DNA from: Lentzea sp. NBRC 105346
Lineage (GTDB): Bacteria; Actinomycetota; Actinomycetes; Mycobacteriales; Pseudonocardiaceae
DNA: 64,000 nt
Assembly (NCBI RefSeq): GCF_030269605.1
Contig: NZ_BSTQ01000002.1
Location: 248,001 to 312,000 of the forward strand
Reading direction: 5' to 3'
The notes below the pieces were generated by a model. That model did no database searches. It was given only the letters and a program-made list of their open reading frames with translations, and was not told the DNA's origin. The translations under genes and the position numbers were made by a program. Within the stretch, counting starts at the first letter, position 1, and each line of letters begins with the position of its first letter. Shown here piece after piece: positions 17,686 to 26,765 of the stretch.

Positions 17686-18779
17686 CGCGCCACCACCGCG
17701 TTCCAGGCGTCCAGCAGGTCCTCGGCCCGCGGACCACGCAGCATCAGCACCGAACCGGAAGCCGAGACCTCGGAAACCGGCGAAACCTCCAGCAGCACAC
17801 CGACCGCCGCCCGACCGGCCTCCAGCAACAGGGAGGAGGACGACGAACCGCAGATCACCGCCACCACGTCGAGGTCGCGCACCGGAACCACGGCACCGCC
17901 ACCGGAAGCCGGCCGCAGATCGGCCAGGGCCGCCAGAGCCGCGTCGGAATCGGTGCCGGGAAGATCCAGGGAACCCGACGTGGTCAGCAGGTGGACCGGA
18001 TGCCCGTCCTCCAGGGCGGACGACACCAGCGACGCGGCCACCTCCACCGCGTGCTCGAACGCGTCGGCCGACGGATACGCACCGTCGTCCAGCAGAACGG
18101 CTAGGTGCGGGCGGGCCGGGTCGGCGTCCTCGCGGACCATCAGGGTTCCGGTGCGCGCGGACGTCGCCCAGTGCAGGCGGCGCAGGTCGTCGCCCGGGAC
18201 GTACTCGCGCAGTCCGACGAGGTCGGTGCCGCCGCGTTCGACGCGCTCGTCGGCGCCCACCTGGCCGCGGCGCACGCCGGACGGCAGGCCGCGCACCGGC
18301 AGCACACGCGGGACCACCCGCACCTGCACGACCTCGCCGAGCACGACCCGCGCGAAGGCCAGACCGGCCAAACCCTTGCGGTGCAACGTCAACGGGCCCA
18401 CATCGAACACGCCACGCACAGCCGTGGGAATCGGATACTCGACCGCGACCGGCGACCCCGGCGCGAGCACCGGGACATCGACCACCACGGGCGACCCCGC
18501 GACCATGTCCGACGCGTCCACCGCCACCGGCCATCGCGTGCCCGACGACTCCAGCGACAGCCGCCCCGAGCACCGGCCCAAGCGATGCACGGTCCGCGGC
18601 CGCACCACCCGAGAAGGCACGATCGGCGGCGACCTCAGCACCGACACAACAGCGGCGACGACCAGGCCCGCGAAAGCCAGACCGAGACCGGCCACCCCGG
18701 GATACCGCCACCACAGGCCCAGCCCGACGAGCACCAGGCCCAGCACCAGCACCCCGGTGCCGCGCAGCGTGAGTCTCAT
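17682..18779 (-). CDS. DUF58 domain-containing protein
   Basis: A 365-residue protein with two N-terminal membrane segments (about 8-50) and the DUF58/VWA-like core GTDLVGLREYVPGDDLRRLHW near residues 185-210 followed by TLMVRE. The C-terminal part has a degenerate VWA layout (VLLDDGAYPS). DUF58 proteins work with MoxR ATPases, and MoxR precedes it directly with a 4-bp overlap. The transglutaminase-like gene follows with the same overlap. Confidence 0.92.
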   Translation of the reverse strand: MRLTLRGTGVLVLGLVLVGLGLWWRYPGVAGLGLAFAGLVVAAVVSVLRSPPIVPSRVVRPRTVHRLGRCSGRLSLESSGTRWPVAVDASDMVAGSPVVVDVPVLAPGSPVAVEYPIPTAVRGVFDVGPLTLHRKGLAGLAFARVVLGEVVQVRVVPRVLPVRGLPSGVRRGQVGADERVERGGTDLVGLREYVPGDDLRRLHWATSARTGTLMVREDADPARPHLAVLLDDGAYPSADAFEHAVEVAASLVSSALEDGHPVHLLTTSGSLDLPGTDSDAALAALADLRPASGGGAVVPVRDLDVVAVICGSSSSSLLLEAGRAAVGVLLEVSPVSEVSASGSVLMLRGPRAEDLLDAWNAVVAR

Positions 18780-19744
18780 GCGGGCTTCGGCACCGGCACG
18801 GTCGCGAGCACGTCCGACAGCACCTCGTCGGTCGTCGTGCCGGACAGCACCGACTCACGCGTCAGCACCAGGCGGTGGGCCAGCACCGGCGATGCCAGGT
18901 CCTGCACGTCACCCGGCACCGCGAAGTGGCGCCCGCGCGACGCGGCATAGACCTGCACCGCCCGCACCAGCACCCGTAAACCACGCGTGCTGGCACCGAG
19001 GCGCAGCCGGCCGTCGGACCGCGTCGCGGCACCGAGATCGCTGATGTAGCGCAGGATCGGATCGGCCACGTGCAACAACGACAGCCGCCGGCTGAACTCG
19101 CTGATCTCCCGCGGGCTGGACACCGTGCGGACTCCGCTGATCCGCCCGGCACCCGAACCGGGCCGCAGCACGTCCAGCTCGTCGTCGACCGACGGATAGC
19201 CGATCGACGTGCGCAGCATGAACCGGTCGAGCTGGGCCTCGGGCAGCCGGTAGGTGCCGTCCAGGTCGATCGGGTTCTGCGTGGCCACCACCAGGAACGG
19301 GTCCGGCACGGCGTGACCGACGCCGTCGACGGTGACGGTCCGCTCCTCCATCACCTCGAGCATCGCGGACTGCGTCTTCGCCGCCGCGCGGTTGATCTCG
19401 TCCGCCAGCACGATGTTCGCGAACACCGGACCCGGCCGGAATCGAATCTGACCGGTCTGCGGGTCGTACACCGACGTGCCGGTGACATCCGACGGCAGCA
19501 GGTCCGGCGTGAACTGCACCCGCCGCGACACGCCTCCCAGCGCACCGGCGACCGCCCGCGCCAGGGTCGTCTTTCCCGTACCGGGCACGTCCTCCAGCAG
19601 CACGTGCCCGCCCGCGAACATCGCGACCAGGACCAGGTCGATCACGTCCCGTTTGCCCCGGACCGCGGTCTCCACCGCGTCACCGAGGCGCGTGTGCAGG
19701 TCGCGGAACGCGAGAACCTCGCCGTCGCCGATTGCCGTGCTCAC
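18776..19744 (-). CDS. MoxR family AAA+ ATPase
   Basis: A 322-residue AAA+ protein. Walker A is VPGTGKTT (53-60), Walker B VLADEINRA near 117-125, sensor 1 ATQNPIDLDGTYRLPEAQLDRF near 155-176, and the C-terminal lid domain follows. MoxR proteins act as chaperone-like ATPases on VWA/DUF58 partners at the membrane, and the partner is encoded next. The GTG start overlaps the stop of the upstream propeller/FnIII gene. Confidence 0.95.
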   Translation of the reverse strand: MSTAIGDGEVLAFRDLHTRLGDAVETAVRGKRDVIDLVLVAMFAGGHVLLEDVPGTGKTTLARAVAGALGGVSRRVQFTPDLLPSDVTGTSVYDPQTGQIRFRPGPVFANIVLADEINRAAAKTQSAMLEVMEERTVTVDGVGHAVPDPFLVVATQNPIDLDGTYRLPEAQLDRFMLRTSIGYPSVDDELDVLRPGSGAGRISGVRTVSSPREISEFSRRLSLLHVADPILRYISDLGAATRSDGRLRLGASTRGLRVLVRAVQVYAASRGRHFAVPGDVQDLASPVLAHRLVLTRESVLSGTTTDEVLSDVLATVPVPKPA

Positions 19745-21834
19745 TCTTCCTCTTCTCTACGACGGCCGATGCGCAACAGGTAGGCGCACGCGAGCAAACC
19801 CAGTCCGCCGACACCCATGGGCGCCGTCTCGATCGACCTCGGGATCTGACACGGCTTTCCACCGCACGTGTCTTCACGGACGGTCGCGCTGCGGGACGCC
19901 GAGTCGACCTGACCGCTGCCCGACGCGGCATAGGCCCGGACCACGATCCGGTTGATGCCGATGTCGAGGTCGATCCGCGCGGACGTCGCGTTACACGCGA
20001 TCGGCGTCGAGTACCCGTAGGTGGTGTTCACGACCTCGCACCGGCCGTTGTGGCTCGCCCACGCCGGGGGCGGCGCCATGTTGACCGTCCGCTGGTACGA
20101 CGTCTGCGTCCCGACGATGCCGGTGATCACGGTGGCACCGGCCGGGGGTAACGACGGTGGCGGTGGCGTGGTGGTCGTCGTCACCGGAGGCGGAGTTGTG
20201 GTCGTAGTAGTAGGCACGATCGGCGGAGTAGTGGTGGTAGTTGTCGTCACCGGAGGCGGTGTCGTCGTCACGGGAGGACCGCCGGTCACCGTCCACGACG
20301 CCGTCCCCGCGGGCCCGGTCGACGAACCCGACGACGCCGCGACCGACACGTCCAGGCGGCCGTTGGTGCAGAAAGTCGTTCCGCCGCAAGGCAAGGCCAG
20401 GTCGGCGGACGTGGAGGCCGACTGCGCCGACTTCGACCCGCCGGTGAACGACCCGGAGCCGGTCACCACATACCCGACCGACCCCGCCACGGCCGTCCAG
20501 CTCACCGTCACGGTCAGCGTCGAGGCGTTGCGCGACTTCTCCCGGACCGAGATCCCGGTCGGCGCCGCCAACGCCGACACCGAAGAGGACGGAACCGAAG
20601 GCGGCGTCACCACACCGGAAGACGAGTCCGTGTTACCACGCGGCGGCTTGATCGGCTCGTTCGGCTGCGGCGGCGGAGGCGGTGGCACGGAAGGCAGCGG
20701 CGAGCGGTCCGGGTTCGTCACCTGGAGCTCGGGACTGCGGATCGTCACCGACCGCGTCGAGCCGTCCGCGTCCACGAGCACACCCGTCGACGAGCCCGGC
20801 ACGTTCACGAACAGCCGGCCGTCGTCGAACACGAGCTGAATGTCGTCACCGGGTGCGGCCACGTCATCGCCGCCGCGCTTGCCCGACCGGTCGAGAATGA
20901 TCACCTTGCCGGACCCGCGGCACGGCACGTACACCTTGTCGCGGAACACCGCGGGGCGACCGGGTTTGGGGCAACCGAGAGCGCCCACGTCGACCCGGAT
21001 CACCTGGCCGTCCACGACGAGCACCACGGTCGAAGCGTCGGGAACCGAGGCAGGTACGAGACTGTCCGGCGACGTCTGCGCCGCGATCACCTCACCGGTC
21101 AACGACACCGTGGTAGCGGACACCGCGGATCCGGTGCCGTCCTGCACCACGACACCCGCGTCGAGCCCCATCAACGTGACACCGGTGTCGTGCGGCACCA
21201 GCACCGTGCGCGGCCCGGCGCCCGAGATCGACCGGTGCGACCGTTCCACGAAACGCTCTTCGTCGTCGGACCACTCCAGCGCACGCAACGTGCCGCCGTG
21301 GTCGACGAGCCACAGGACGCCGCGCTCGTCGACGACGACGTCGGCCAGCGGCTGACCCGCCTGCCACGCCGTGCCGACGTCCGCCAGCGTCACGGGATCC
21401 GCGGTGTGGACGGTGCCGGCCGCACGGTCCACGACGAACACGTGCCCGCCCGCCACCAGCACCTTCGAGCCCGGACCGGGCGGCGCCTGCCGGCGGCCGG
21501 AAGCGAGCAGCGTCGAGAGATCGATGACGGTGATCTGCCCGGACCGCCGGTCGAGCACGATCAGCCGGCCGTCCTCCTGCGCGATCTCCAGCTGCGCGTC
21601 GGCACCGCTGATCTGCAACCGGGTCTGGGGTTTGCCCGACGCCGGGTTGACCTGCACGACCTCGCCGCGCTGATCGTCACCGAGCCAGGTGAGCCCGTCG
21701 GACACCTCGACCGAGGTGCGCGAGATCCCGTGCCCGAACGCCGCGCCCGCGAGCAGCAGGACACCGAGCAGGGCGGCCCCGAAACTGGCCGACTCCCTGC
21801 CCCCACTGCCGACCAGTCGTCTGAGCAGCCGCAT
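19741..21834 (-). CDS. Membrane-anchored beta-propeller/fibronectin type III protein
   Basis: About 697 residues. A membrane segment near 14-36 precedes a long repeat region of WLGDDQRGEVVQVNPASGK, DGRLIVLDRRSGQITVIDL and DERGVLWLVDHGG type that fits a seven-bladed propeller (to about 350). A Pro linker, one fibronectin III domain (PTGISVREKSRNASTLTVTV onward), a Thr/Pro-rich tract of TTTPPP repeats, a small Cys-containing domain and a C-terminal membrane helix with RIGRRR and acidic tail follow. A GGAGG-like site precedes ATG 21834; the longer frame to 21912 lacks one. First gene of the MoxR operon, probably the envelope component the MoxR-DUF58 pair works on (inference). Confidence 0.82.
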   Translation of the reverse strand: MRLLRRLVGSGGRESASFGAALLGVLLLAGAAFGHGISRTSVEVSDGLTWLGDDQRGEVVQVNPASGKPQTRLQISGADAQLEIAQEDGRLIVLDRRSGQITVIDLSTLLASGRRQAPPGPGSKVLVAGGHVFVVDRAAGTVHTADPVTLADVGTAWQAGQPLADVVVDERGVLWLVDHGGTLRALEWSDDEERFVERSHRSISGAGPRTVLVPHDTGVTLMGLDAGVVVQDGTGSAVSATTVSLTGEVIAAQTSPDSLVPASVPDASTVVLVVDGQVIRVDVGALGCPKPGRPAVFRDKVYVPCRGSGKVIILDRSGKRGGDDVAAPGDDIQLVFDDGRLFVNVPGSSTGVLVDADGSTRSVTIRSPELQVTNPDRSPLPSVPPPPPPQPNEPIKPPRGNTDSSSGVVTPPSVPSSSVSALAAPTGISVREKSRNASTLTVTVSWTAVAGSVGYVVTGSGSFTGGSKSAQSASTSADLALPCGGTTFCTNGRLDVSVAASSGSSTGPAGTASWTVTGGPPVTTTPPPVTTTTTTTPPIVPTTTTTTPPPVTTTTTPPPPSLPPAGATVITGIVGTQTSYQRTVNMAPPPAWASHNGRCEVVNTTYGYSTPIACNATSARIDLDIGINRIVVRAYAASGSGQVDSASRSATVREDTCGGKPCQIPRSIETAPMGVGGLGLLACAYLLRIGRRREEEE

Positions 21835-21954
21835 GTACAGACCTCCTCCACCCGCCCGGGATGCTAACCCGCCCCTCTGACAATTTCGGAAGCCGAACGG
21901 TTCCTGGATCACCCATTGCGACCAACGGCCGACCGGATAGGGCAGAGTGGACGC

Positions 21955-22521
21955 ATGGAGATCCCAGGACTGGGCCTGGCCAAGTCAGCCGTCAACTGGG
22001 CCGTGGAGTCCGCGGTCACCGTCGCCTCGGTTCCCGGTCGCATCAACACGTTGCTGACCGAGGTGGAATCACTCGTCAAACGGGTCGACAAGGTCGTCAC
22101 CGACGCCGAGGAGGCCGTCGACGAGGTCCGCGCGATCACCGCCCACGCGGGCGAGGTCGCGGACGGCGCGAGCGCGGTCGTGACCACCGCCGAGCACACC
22201 GCGCGCACCGCGGGCGAGCTGATCACGCTGTACGAGCCGGTCGCGAAGCAGGCGCATCCGCTCGCGCTGCGGTTCGTCGAGGAGCTGTCGCCGCACGAGA
22301 TCGAGGCGGCCATCCGGCTCGTCGACGAGCTGCCAGGACTGACCGAACGCCTGGTGAACGACATCCTGCCGATCCTCGCCACGCTGAACCGGGTCGGCCC
22401 GGACGTCCATTCGCTACTGGAGGTCACCAACGACGTCCGGCAGGCGATCCTCGGCATCCCCGGCTTCGGGTTCATGCGCAAGCGCGGCGAGAACAAGGAA
22501 ATCGAGAACAAAGAGGTGTGA
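21955..22521 (+). CDS. Amphipathic helical protein, unknown function
   Basis: A 188-residue protein predicted almost entirely helical, with heptad-like runs (TEVESLVKRVDKVVTDAEEA; EVADGASAVVTTAEHTARTA) and no membrane segment. It resembles apolipoprotein- or phasin-like coiled coils, but no family is recognised with certainty. It is divergent from the MoxR operon (120 bp gap) and followed by a strong hairpin. Confidence 0.7.
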   Translation: MEIPGLGLAKSAVNWAVESAVTVASVPGRINTLLTEVESLVKRVDKVVTDAEEAVDEVRAITAHAGEVADGASAVVTTAEHTARTAGELITLYEPVAKQAHPLALRFVEELSPHEIEAAIRLVDELPGLTERLVNDILPILATLNRVGPDVHSLLEVTNDVRQAILGIPGFGFMRKRGENKEIENKEV

Positions 22522-22523
22522 GT

Positions 22524-22551
22524 GCCGCCGGGAGTGGGTACTCCCGGCGGC
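22524..22551. terminator. 12-bp perfect hairpin directly before a start codon
   Basis: GCCGCCGGGAGT and its exact complement flank a GGGT loop. It lies 2 bp after the preceding stop codon and touches ATG 22552. It may terminate the upstream gene, or hide the ribosome binding site (GGGAG) of the next gene. No T-run follows. Confidence 0.6.
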
Positions 22552-22809
22552 ATGACTGCACCCCAAGATCAGACCTGGTGCCTGCTGAGCAGCGTGTTCG
22601 CCCTGTTGGCCATGGTCAATCTCAGCCTCGCCATCACCGAACACGCGCAGTGGCCGTACGTGTCGGCGCTGTTACTCCTGACTGCGGCCGTCGCGTGCGG
22701 ACGAAGAGCGGCTACGACTTACCGGTCGTCTCGTGCACCAGGTTCGAGGGTTCTCCGAAGCGATACGGCCGAACGCGATAAGACGCCTGTTTCTCCTCGG
22801 GCAGCGTGA
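22552..22809 (+). CDS. Small membrane protein, hypothetical
   Basis: An 85-residue reading frame with two hydrophobic stretches (LLSSVFALLAMVNLSLAI and YVSALLLLTAAVAC) and a basic C-terminus, as expected for a small two-helix membrane protein. The last 98 bp overlap, on the opposite strand, the end of the lipoprotein gene 22712-23395. The start sits against a hairpin, so expression is uncertain. Confidence 0.45.
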   Translation: MTAPQDQTWCLLSSVFALLAMVNLSLAITEHAQWPYVSALLLLTAAVACGRRAATTYRSSRAPGSRVLRSDTAERDKTPVSPRAA

Positions 22810-23395
22810 CCAGACCGAACGACGTGACGTTCGGATCGAGCTGCGCCGCGATCCGATAGTCGGTCGCCCCCGCCGGCTTGATCTCCAGCAGATATCCCTG
22901 TTCGTCGGACGCGTTGTCGGTCCACGTGAACAGGATCCCGTTGGCGTGCTTGATCACCGCCGACAGTCCGGACGGCGCCGCCTCCGGTGCCGGCAGCGGG
23001 TGTGTGCCCTGACCGTCCGCCTTGGGCGGCGCCCAGTCGTGACCGTCCGATTCGGACACCTCGTCACCGGGCGGCAGCGAGACCTCCACCTCACCCGAAG
23101 CGGGCCCGGTGTACGGCCGGACCCGGTAGTAGAAGTTCGTCTCCGGGATCAGATCGGGATGGGTGAAGGTCGACTGTCCGGAAGGGACGAACCCGAGGAT
23201 CACGAACTCGCCGTTCTGCTCGTTCGCGTACTCGACGACCTGACCGGCGGCACCCGGAACCGGCTGCCAGTCCAGCTTCACGTTCGTGGGCGACGTCAGC
23301 GTCGACTTCAGCGCCGGATCATTTGGGTGCAGATCCCGCTGTTCCTGGCCACAGGCCGCCAGGAACAGCAGGAGCACCGCGAGAATCCGGGTCAC
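22712..23395 (-). CDS. Fibronectin type III-like lipoprotein
   Basis: A 227-residue lipoprotein with signal VTRILAVLLLFLAAC and lipobox LAAC. Two fibronectin III-like modules are suggested by FYYRVRPY (first module) and GILFTWTDNASDEQGYLLEI with SYRVRPYRFG (second). GTG 23395 overlaps the TGA of the upstream secreted-protein gene, so the two are co-translated. The role is probably protein or carbohydrate contact at the cell surface. Confidence 0.75.
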   Translation of the reverse strand: MTRILAVLLLFLAACGQEQRDLHPNDPALKSTLTSPTNVKLDWQPVPGAAGQVVEYANEQNGEFVILGFVPSGQSTFTHPDLIPETNFYYRVRPYTGPASGEVEVSLPPGDEVSESDGHDWAPPKADGQGTHPLPAPEAAPSGLSAVIKHANGILFTWTDNASDEQGYLLEIKPAGATDYRIAAQLDPNVTSFGLVTLPEEKQASYRVRPYRFGEPSNLVHETTGKS

Positions 23396-23985
23396 TTGCG
23401 CCAGAACCTGATGTTGCTCCACACGACCGTCGCCGGTCCCTGACCACTCGCGGTCCGGTACGCGCCGAACTTGTCGTAGAAGTTCCCGCCGGAGCTGCCC
23501 ACGGTGTGCTTCAGGGAGCCGTTGATGTACGTGCGATGCGTGCTGCCGACGACGTGCACGGTGTTGACGCGCACGGTCGTGCCGACGGTCGCGCCGGTCG
23601 CGATGGTGTTGCCACCGTGCACGGCGTAGAGCCGGCCGCCGCGCTCCACGGCGAGCATGAAGTACGGGCCGGCGCCGGGGTCGTCCTTGAACGTCTGCTT
23701 GAGACTGATCCGGGAACCCCCCAGGCTCTGGATGCGGAAACTGCCCTCGAACTGCCAGGTTCCGCTGCCGTGCGTGGCGTACCGGCGCTCGGCGCGCTGG
23801 TCACCGCTGCCGGTCGAGCACGTGAGCGTGAAGGTCAGGTCGCTGACCTTGCCGCAGCCGCGCTGCTGGACCGAGAACGACGGTGAGACCTGGGTCCACG
23901 GGCCCGACTCCACCTGTGCGTGGGCGGGCTGGGCGGTGAGCAGCAACCCGGTCGCGAGCATGAACCCCGCGAGTCGTTTGAGCAT
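23392..23985 (-). CDS. Secreted jelly-roll (polysaccharide lyase-like or lectin-like) protein
   Basis: A 197-residue protein with signal peptide (MLKRLAGFMLATGLLLTAQ, cleavage after AHA). The mature part has Cys pairs (GCGKV and LTCSTG) and strand patterns GTWQFEGSFRIQSLGG and ISLKQTFKDDP, typical of concanavalin A-like sandwich folds found in small polysaccharide lyases and lectins. No catalytic set was recognised with confidence. AAGGAGG lies eight bases before ATG. A LacI-type operator sits upstream, which suggests control by sugar availability. Confidence 0.7.
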   Translation of the reverse strand: MLKRLAGFMLATGLLLTAQPAHAQVESGPWTQVSPSFSVQQRGCGKVSDLTFTLTCSTGSGDQRAERRYATHGSGTWQFEGSFRIQSLGGSRISLKQTFKDDPGAGPYFMLAVERGGRLYAVHGGNTIATGATVGTTVRVNTVHVVGSTHRTYINGSLKHTVGSSGGNFYDKFGAYRTASGQGPATVVWSNIRFWRK

Positions 23986-24010
23986 AAAAGAAAGCCTCCT
24001 TCACGGCGCG

Positions 24011-24027
24011 CTGGTAAGCGCTTTCAG
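24011..24027. promoter_or_regulatory. LacI-type operator upstream of the secreted jelly-roll gene
   Basis: Read on the minus strand the site is CTGAAAGCGCTTACCAG, a near-palindrome centred on CG as in LacI/GalR family operators (consensus form TGAAAGCGCTTTCA). It lies about 26-42 bp before the ATG at 23985. Binding is inferred. Confidence 0.55.
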
Positions 24028-24062
24028 GGGGCGGCTTTCCCAGAGTAGCCGATACTGTTCAG

Positions 24063-24938
24063 GTGTTCGACCTACATCGTTTGCGACTGTTGCGGGAACT
24101 CCAGCACCGCGGCACGCTCGCCGCCGTCGCGACCGCGCTGTCCTACAGCCCGTCGTCGGTCTCGCAGCAACTGTCCCAACTCGAACACGAGGTGGGCGTC
24201 CCCTTGCTGGAACCTGTTGGGCGGCGGGTGAAACTGACCCCGCAGGCGGAGATCCTCGTGGCGCACACCGAGGCCGTCCTGGCCCGGCTGGAACAGGCCG
24301 AGGCCGACGTCGCCGCGTCGCTGCACGAGATCACCGGGACGCTGCGCGTCGCGACGTTCCAGACCGCGACGCTCGCGCTGATCCCGGCCACGCTGGCGCG
24401 CATGCGCGACGAGCACCCGGCGTTGCGGATCGAGCTCACCGTGGCCGACCCGGAGGAGGCGCTGTCGGCGTTGATCGCCCGCGACTTCGACCTCGTGTTC
24501 AGCGAGGAGTATCCGGGCCTGCCGGAACCGAGGTTCGCTCAACTGGAATACACCGAGCTCGTGCGGGACCCGATCCGGCTGGCCGTCCCACCCGGACTCC
24601 CCGCGTCGGCGATCACGTCGCTGCCCTGGATCATGGAGCCCACCGGCTACCCGCAACGCCAGTGGGCCACCACGTTGTGCCGCGACCACGGCTTCGAACC
24701 GGATGTCCGCTACGAGTCGACCGACATCCTCGTGAAGCTGCGGTTCGTCGAACACGGTCTCGCCGTCGCCCTGCTCCCCGAACTGATCCTGCGATACCGG
24801 GACACGGACGTGGCGTTCTACGACCCGCCCGGCGGCCCCCAGGCGCGCCGCCTGTTCACCGCGGTACGGGCAGGGCGGGGATCTCATCCCGCACTGCTGG
24901 CGTTCCGGCGGGCGCTGACGGAGTCGGCCGCGCCGTAA
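24063..24938 (+). CDS. LysR family transcriptional regulator
   Basis: A 291-residue LysR protein. The N-terminal winged helix-turn-helix (LHRLRLLRELQHRGTLAAVA then SYSPSSVSQQLSQLE) spans 1-60 and the substrate-binding domain begins near GTLRVATFQTA (about 92). GTG start. It is convergent with the EamA exporter gene and overlaps it by 83 bp; regulation of that exporter is possible but not shown. Confidence 0.9.
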   Translation: MFDLHRLRLLRELQHRGTLAAVATALSYSPSSVSQQLSQLEHEVGVPLLEPVGRRVKLTPQAEILVAHTEAVLARLEQAEADVAASLHEITGTLRVATFQTATLALIPATLARMRDEHPALRIELTVADPEEALSALIARDFDLVFSEEYPGLPEPRFAQLEYTELVRDPIRLAVPPGLPASAITSLPWIMEPTGYPQRQWATTLCRDHGFEPDVRYESTDILVKLRFVEHGLAVALLPELILRYRDTDVAFYDPPGGPQARRLFTAVRAGRGSHPALLAFRRALTESAAP

Positions 24939-25722
24939 CCGCGGCGCCGACCCCGGCGATGATCACCAAAGCGATGGCGCCCAGCGACACCGGGCTCAGG
25001 TGCTGGTGCAGCAGCAGGGCCCCGGCGAGCGCGGCCGCCGCGGGCTCCAGCGCGAGCACGACGCCGAACGTCTTGGGCGGCAACGTCTTCAGCGCCCGCA
25101 GCTCCAGGGTGTAGGGAATCGCGCTGGCCAGCAGCGCGACGACGAGCCCGAGCAGCAGCACCTTCGGGTCGAACAACGCCAGGCCACCACTTGCGAGGCC
25201 GTACGGGAACGTCAATGCCGCCGCGATCATGCTCGCCGCGGCCAGGCCGCCACTGCCCGGCGTGGCCGCGAGCCGCGACCCGGCGATGACGTAGCAGGCC
25301 CAGAACGCGGCGGCCAGCAGAGCCAGCGCCACGCCGACCAGGTCGAGGTGCTGGGCGTGTTCCTTCAGGCCGAGCGCGATCACCCCGCTCAACGCCAGCA
25401 GCGCCCACAGGAAGTCCTTCGGTCTGCGGGACATCGCCAGCGCGACGCCGAGCGGGCCGAGGAACTCGATCGTGACGGCCACGCCGAGCGGGATCCGTTC
25501 GATCGCGAGGTAGAACGTGCCGTTCATGCCGGCGAGAGTCATGCCGAGGACGAGCGACTCCTGGCGGAACTTCGGGCGCCGCACGAGCGCCAGCAGGATC
25601 GCCGCCACGCCGAGGCGCAGCGCCGTCGCGCCGGGTGCGCCGACCTGACCGAACAGCTGGCTCGCGAAAGCCGCGCCGAACTGCAGGGAGATGACCGAAC
25701 CGAGGACCAGGAAGAGCGCCAT
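24856..25722 (-). CDS. EamA family (RhtA-like) exporter
   Basis: A 288-residue membrane protein with ten hydrophobic segments arranged as two EamA repeats of five. Segments such as GVAVTIEFLGPLGVAL and ALEPAAAALAGALLLHQ are typical of the RhtA/threonine-homoserine exporter subgroup. The C-terminal tail overlaps the LysR gene on the other strand. Likely exports an amino acid or other metabolite. Confidence 0.88.
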   Translation of the reverse strand: MALFLVLGSVISLQFGAAFASQLFGQVGAPGATALRLGVAAILLALVRRPKFRQESLVLGMTLAGMNGTFYLAIERIPLGVAVTIEFLGPLGVALAMSRRPKDFLWALLALSGVIALGLKEHAQHLDLVGVALALLAAAFWACYVIAGSRLAATPGSGGLAAASMIAAALTFPYGLASGGLALFDPKVLLLGLVVALLASAIPYTLELRALKTLPPKTFGVVLALEPAAAALAGALLLHQHLSPVSLGAIALVIIAGVGAAVTARPTPSAPAGTPAVRDEIPALPVPR

Positions 25723-25856
25723 GTGAGTCAGCCTCGGTCACCCGATCACTTCGGTAAAGCGAACCTTTCCGAGCGATACCGTTCAGTTTTTCCAAACAGT
25801 TAGGCTCGTGAGGGTCGCCCTCGCGACTTGAGGTCACGAAGAACAGGGTGGGTGGG

Positions 25857-26765
25857 ATGAGGCGGAGGCCGAAGGCGCCGTTGCCGCAGCGGCACGGGCT
25901 GGACCCGGCGCGCCTGCGCCTGCCCGAAGGGCCGTGGCCCACCATCCGGGATCACCTCGTCGAACGCCTCCCGCGCGTGTCACCGGACCGGATCGACATG
26001 CTGCTGCGGGAAGGCCGCATCTACAACGCCGACGGCCCGGTCGAGCCGGACGCGCCCTACGCACCCGAGTCGTACCTCTGGTTCCACCGCGACCTGCCCG
26101 ACGAGGTCCCGGTCCCGTTCGAGATCGGCATCGTGCACCGCGACGACGACATCCTCGTGGCCGACAAACCGCACTTCCTCGCCACGATCCCGCGCGGCAA
26201 ACACGTCCTGGAAACCGCGCTCGTCAAGCTGCGCCACCAGCTCGACCTACCGACCCTCATACCTGCGCACCGCCTCGATCGCGTCACGGCGGGCCTGATC
26301 CTGTTCGTGATCAACCCTGAACGAAGAGGCAAGTACCAGCTGATGTTCAAGGACCGGCTGGTGCACAAGGAGTACGAGGCGATCGCGCCGTACGACCCCG
26401 CGCTCGAACTGCCGCAACGGGTCGAGAGCCGGATCATCAAGGAGAAGGGCGTCATCGCGGCCCAGGAGGTCGACGGTGAGCCGAACGCCGTGTCCGAGGT
26501 GTCACTGGTGGAACACCGGGACGGCCTGGGCCGGTACCGGCTGCACCCGCTGACGGGCCGCACGCACCAGCTGCGCCTGCACATGGCGCGGCTGGGCGTG
26601 CCGATCATCAACGACGACTTCTACCCGGAGCTGAGAGAGCAACCGCTGGACGACTTCAGCAAACCCCTGCAGCTGCTGGCGAAGGTGCTGGAGTTCACCG
26701 ATCCGGTCACGGGCGAGCGCCGGCGGTTCGAGAGCCGGCGCTCGCTCGCGGCCTGGTCAACCTAA
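25857..26765 (+). CDS. RluA-family RNA pseudouridine synthase
   Basis: A 302-residue enzyme. Catalytic Asp141 lies in AHRLDRVTAGL; the flanking VHRDDDILVADKPHFLAT and HPLTGRTHQLRLHMARLG motifs are those of RluA-type synthases. No S4 domain was seen at the N-terminus, which is instead rich in Pro/Arg. ATG 25857 was chosen over an in-frame GTG three codons upstream because GGGTGGG precedes it. Target rRNA/tRNA position unknown. The 3' end overlaps the GH92 gene by 9 bp. Confidence 0.9.
   Translation: MRRRPKAPLPQRHGLDPARLRLPEGPWPTIRDHLVERLPRVSPDRIDMLLREGRIYNADGPVEPDAPYAPESYLWFHRDLPDEVPVPFEIGIVHRDDDILVADKPHFLATIPRGKHVLETALVKLRHQLDLPTLIPAHRLDRVTAGLILFVINPERRGKYQLMFKDRLVHKEYEAIAPYDPALELPQRVESRIIKEKGVIAAQEVDGEPNAVSEVSLVEHRDGLGRYRLHPLTGRTHQLRLHMARLGVPIINDDFYPELREQPLDDFSKPLQLLAKVLEFTDPVTGERRRFESRRSLAAWST

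Noticed and set aside
17686-18858. Upstream extension of the transglutaminase-like frame to 1057 codons
   Set aside because: The extension runs through the DUF58 gene in another frame; the ATG at 17685 with a 4-bp overlap is the natural start.
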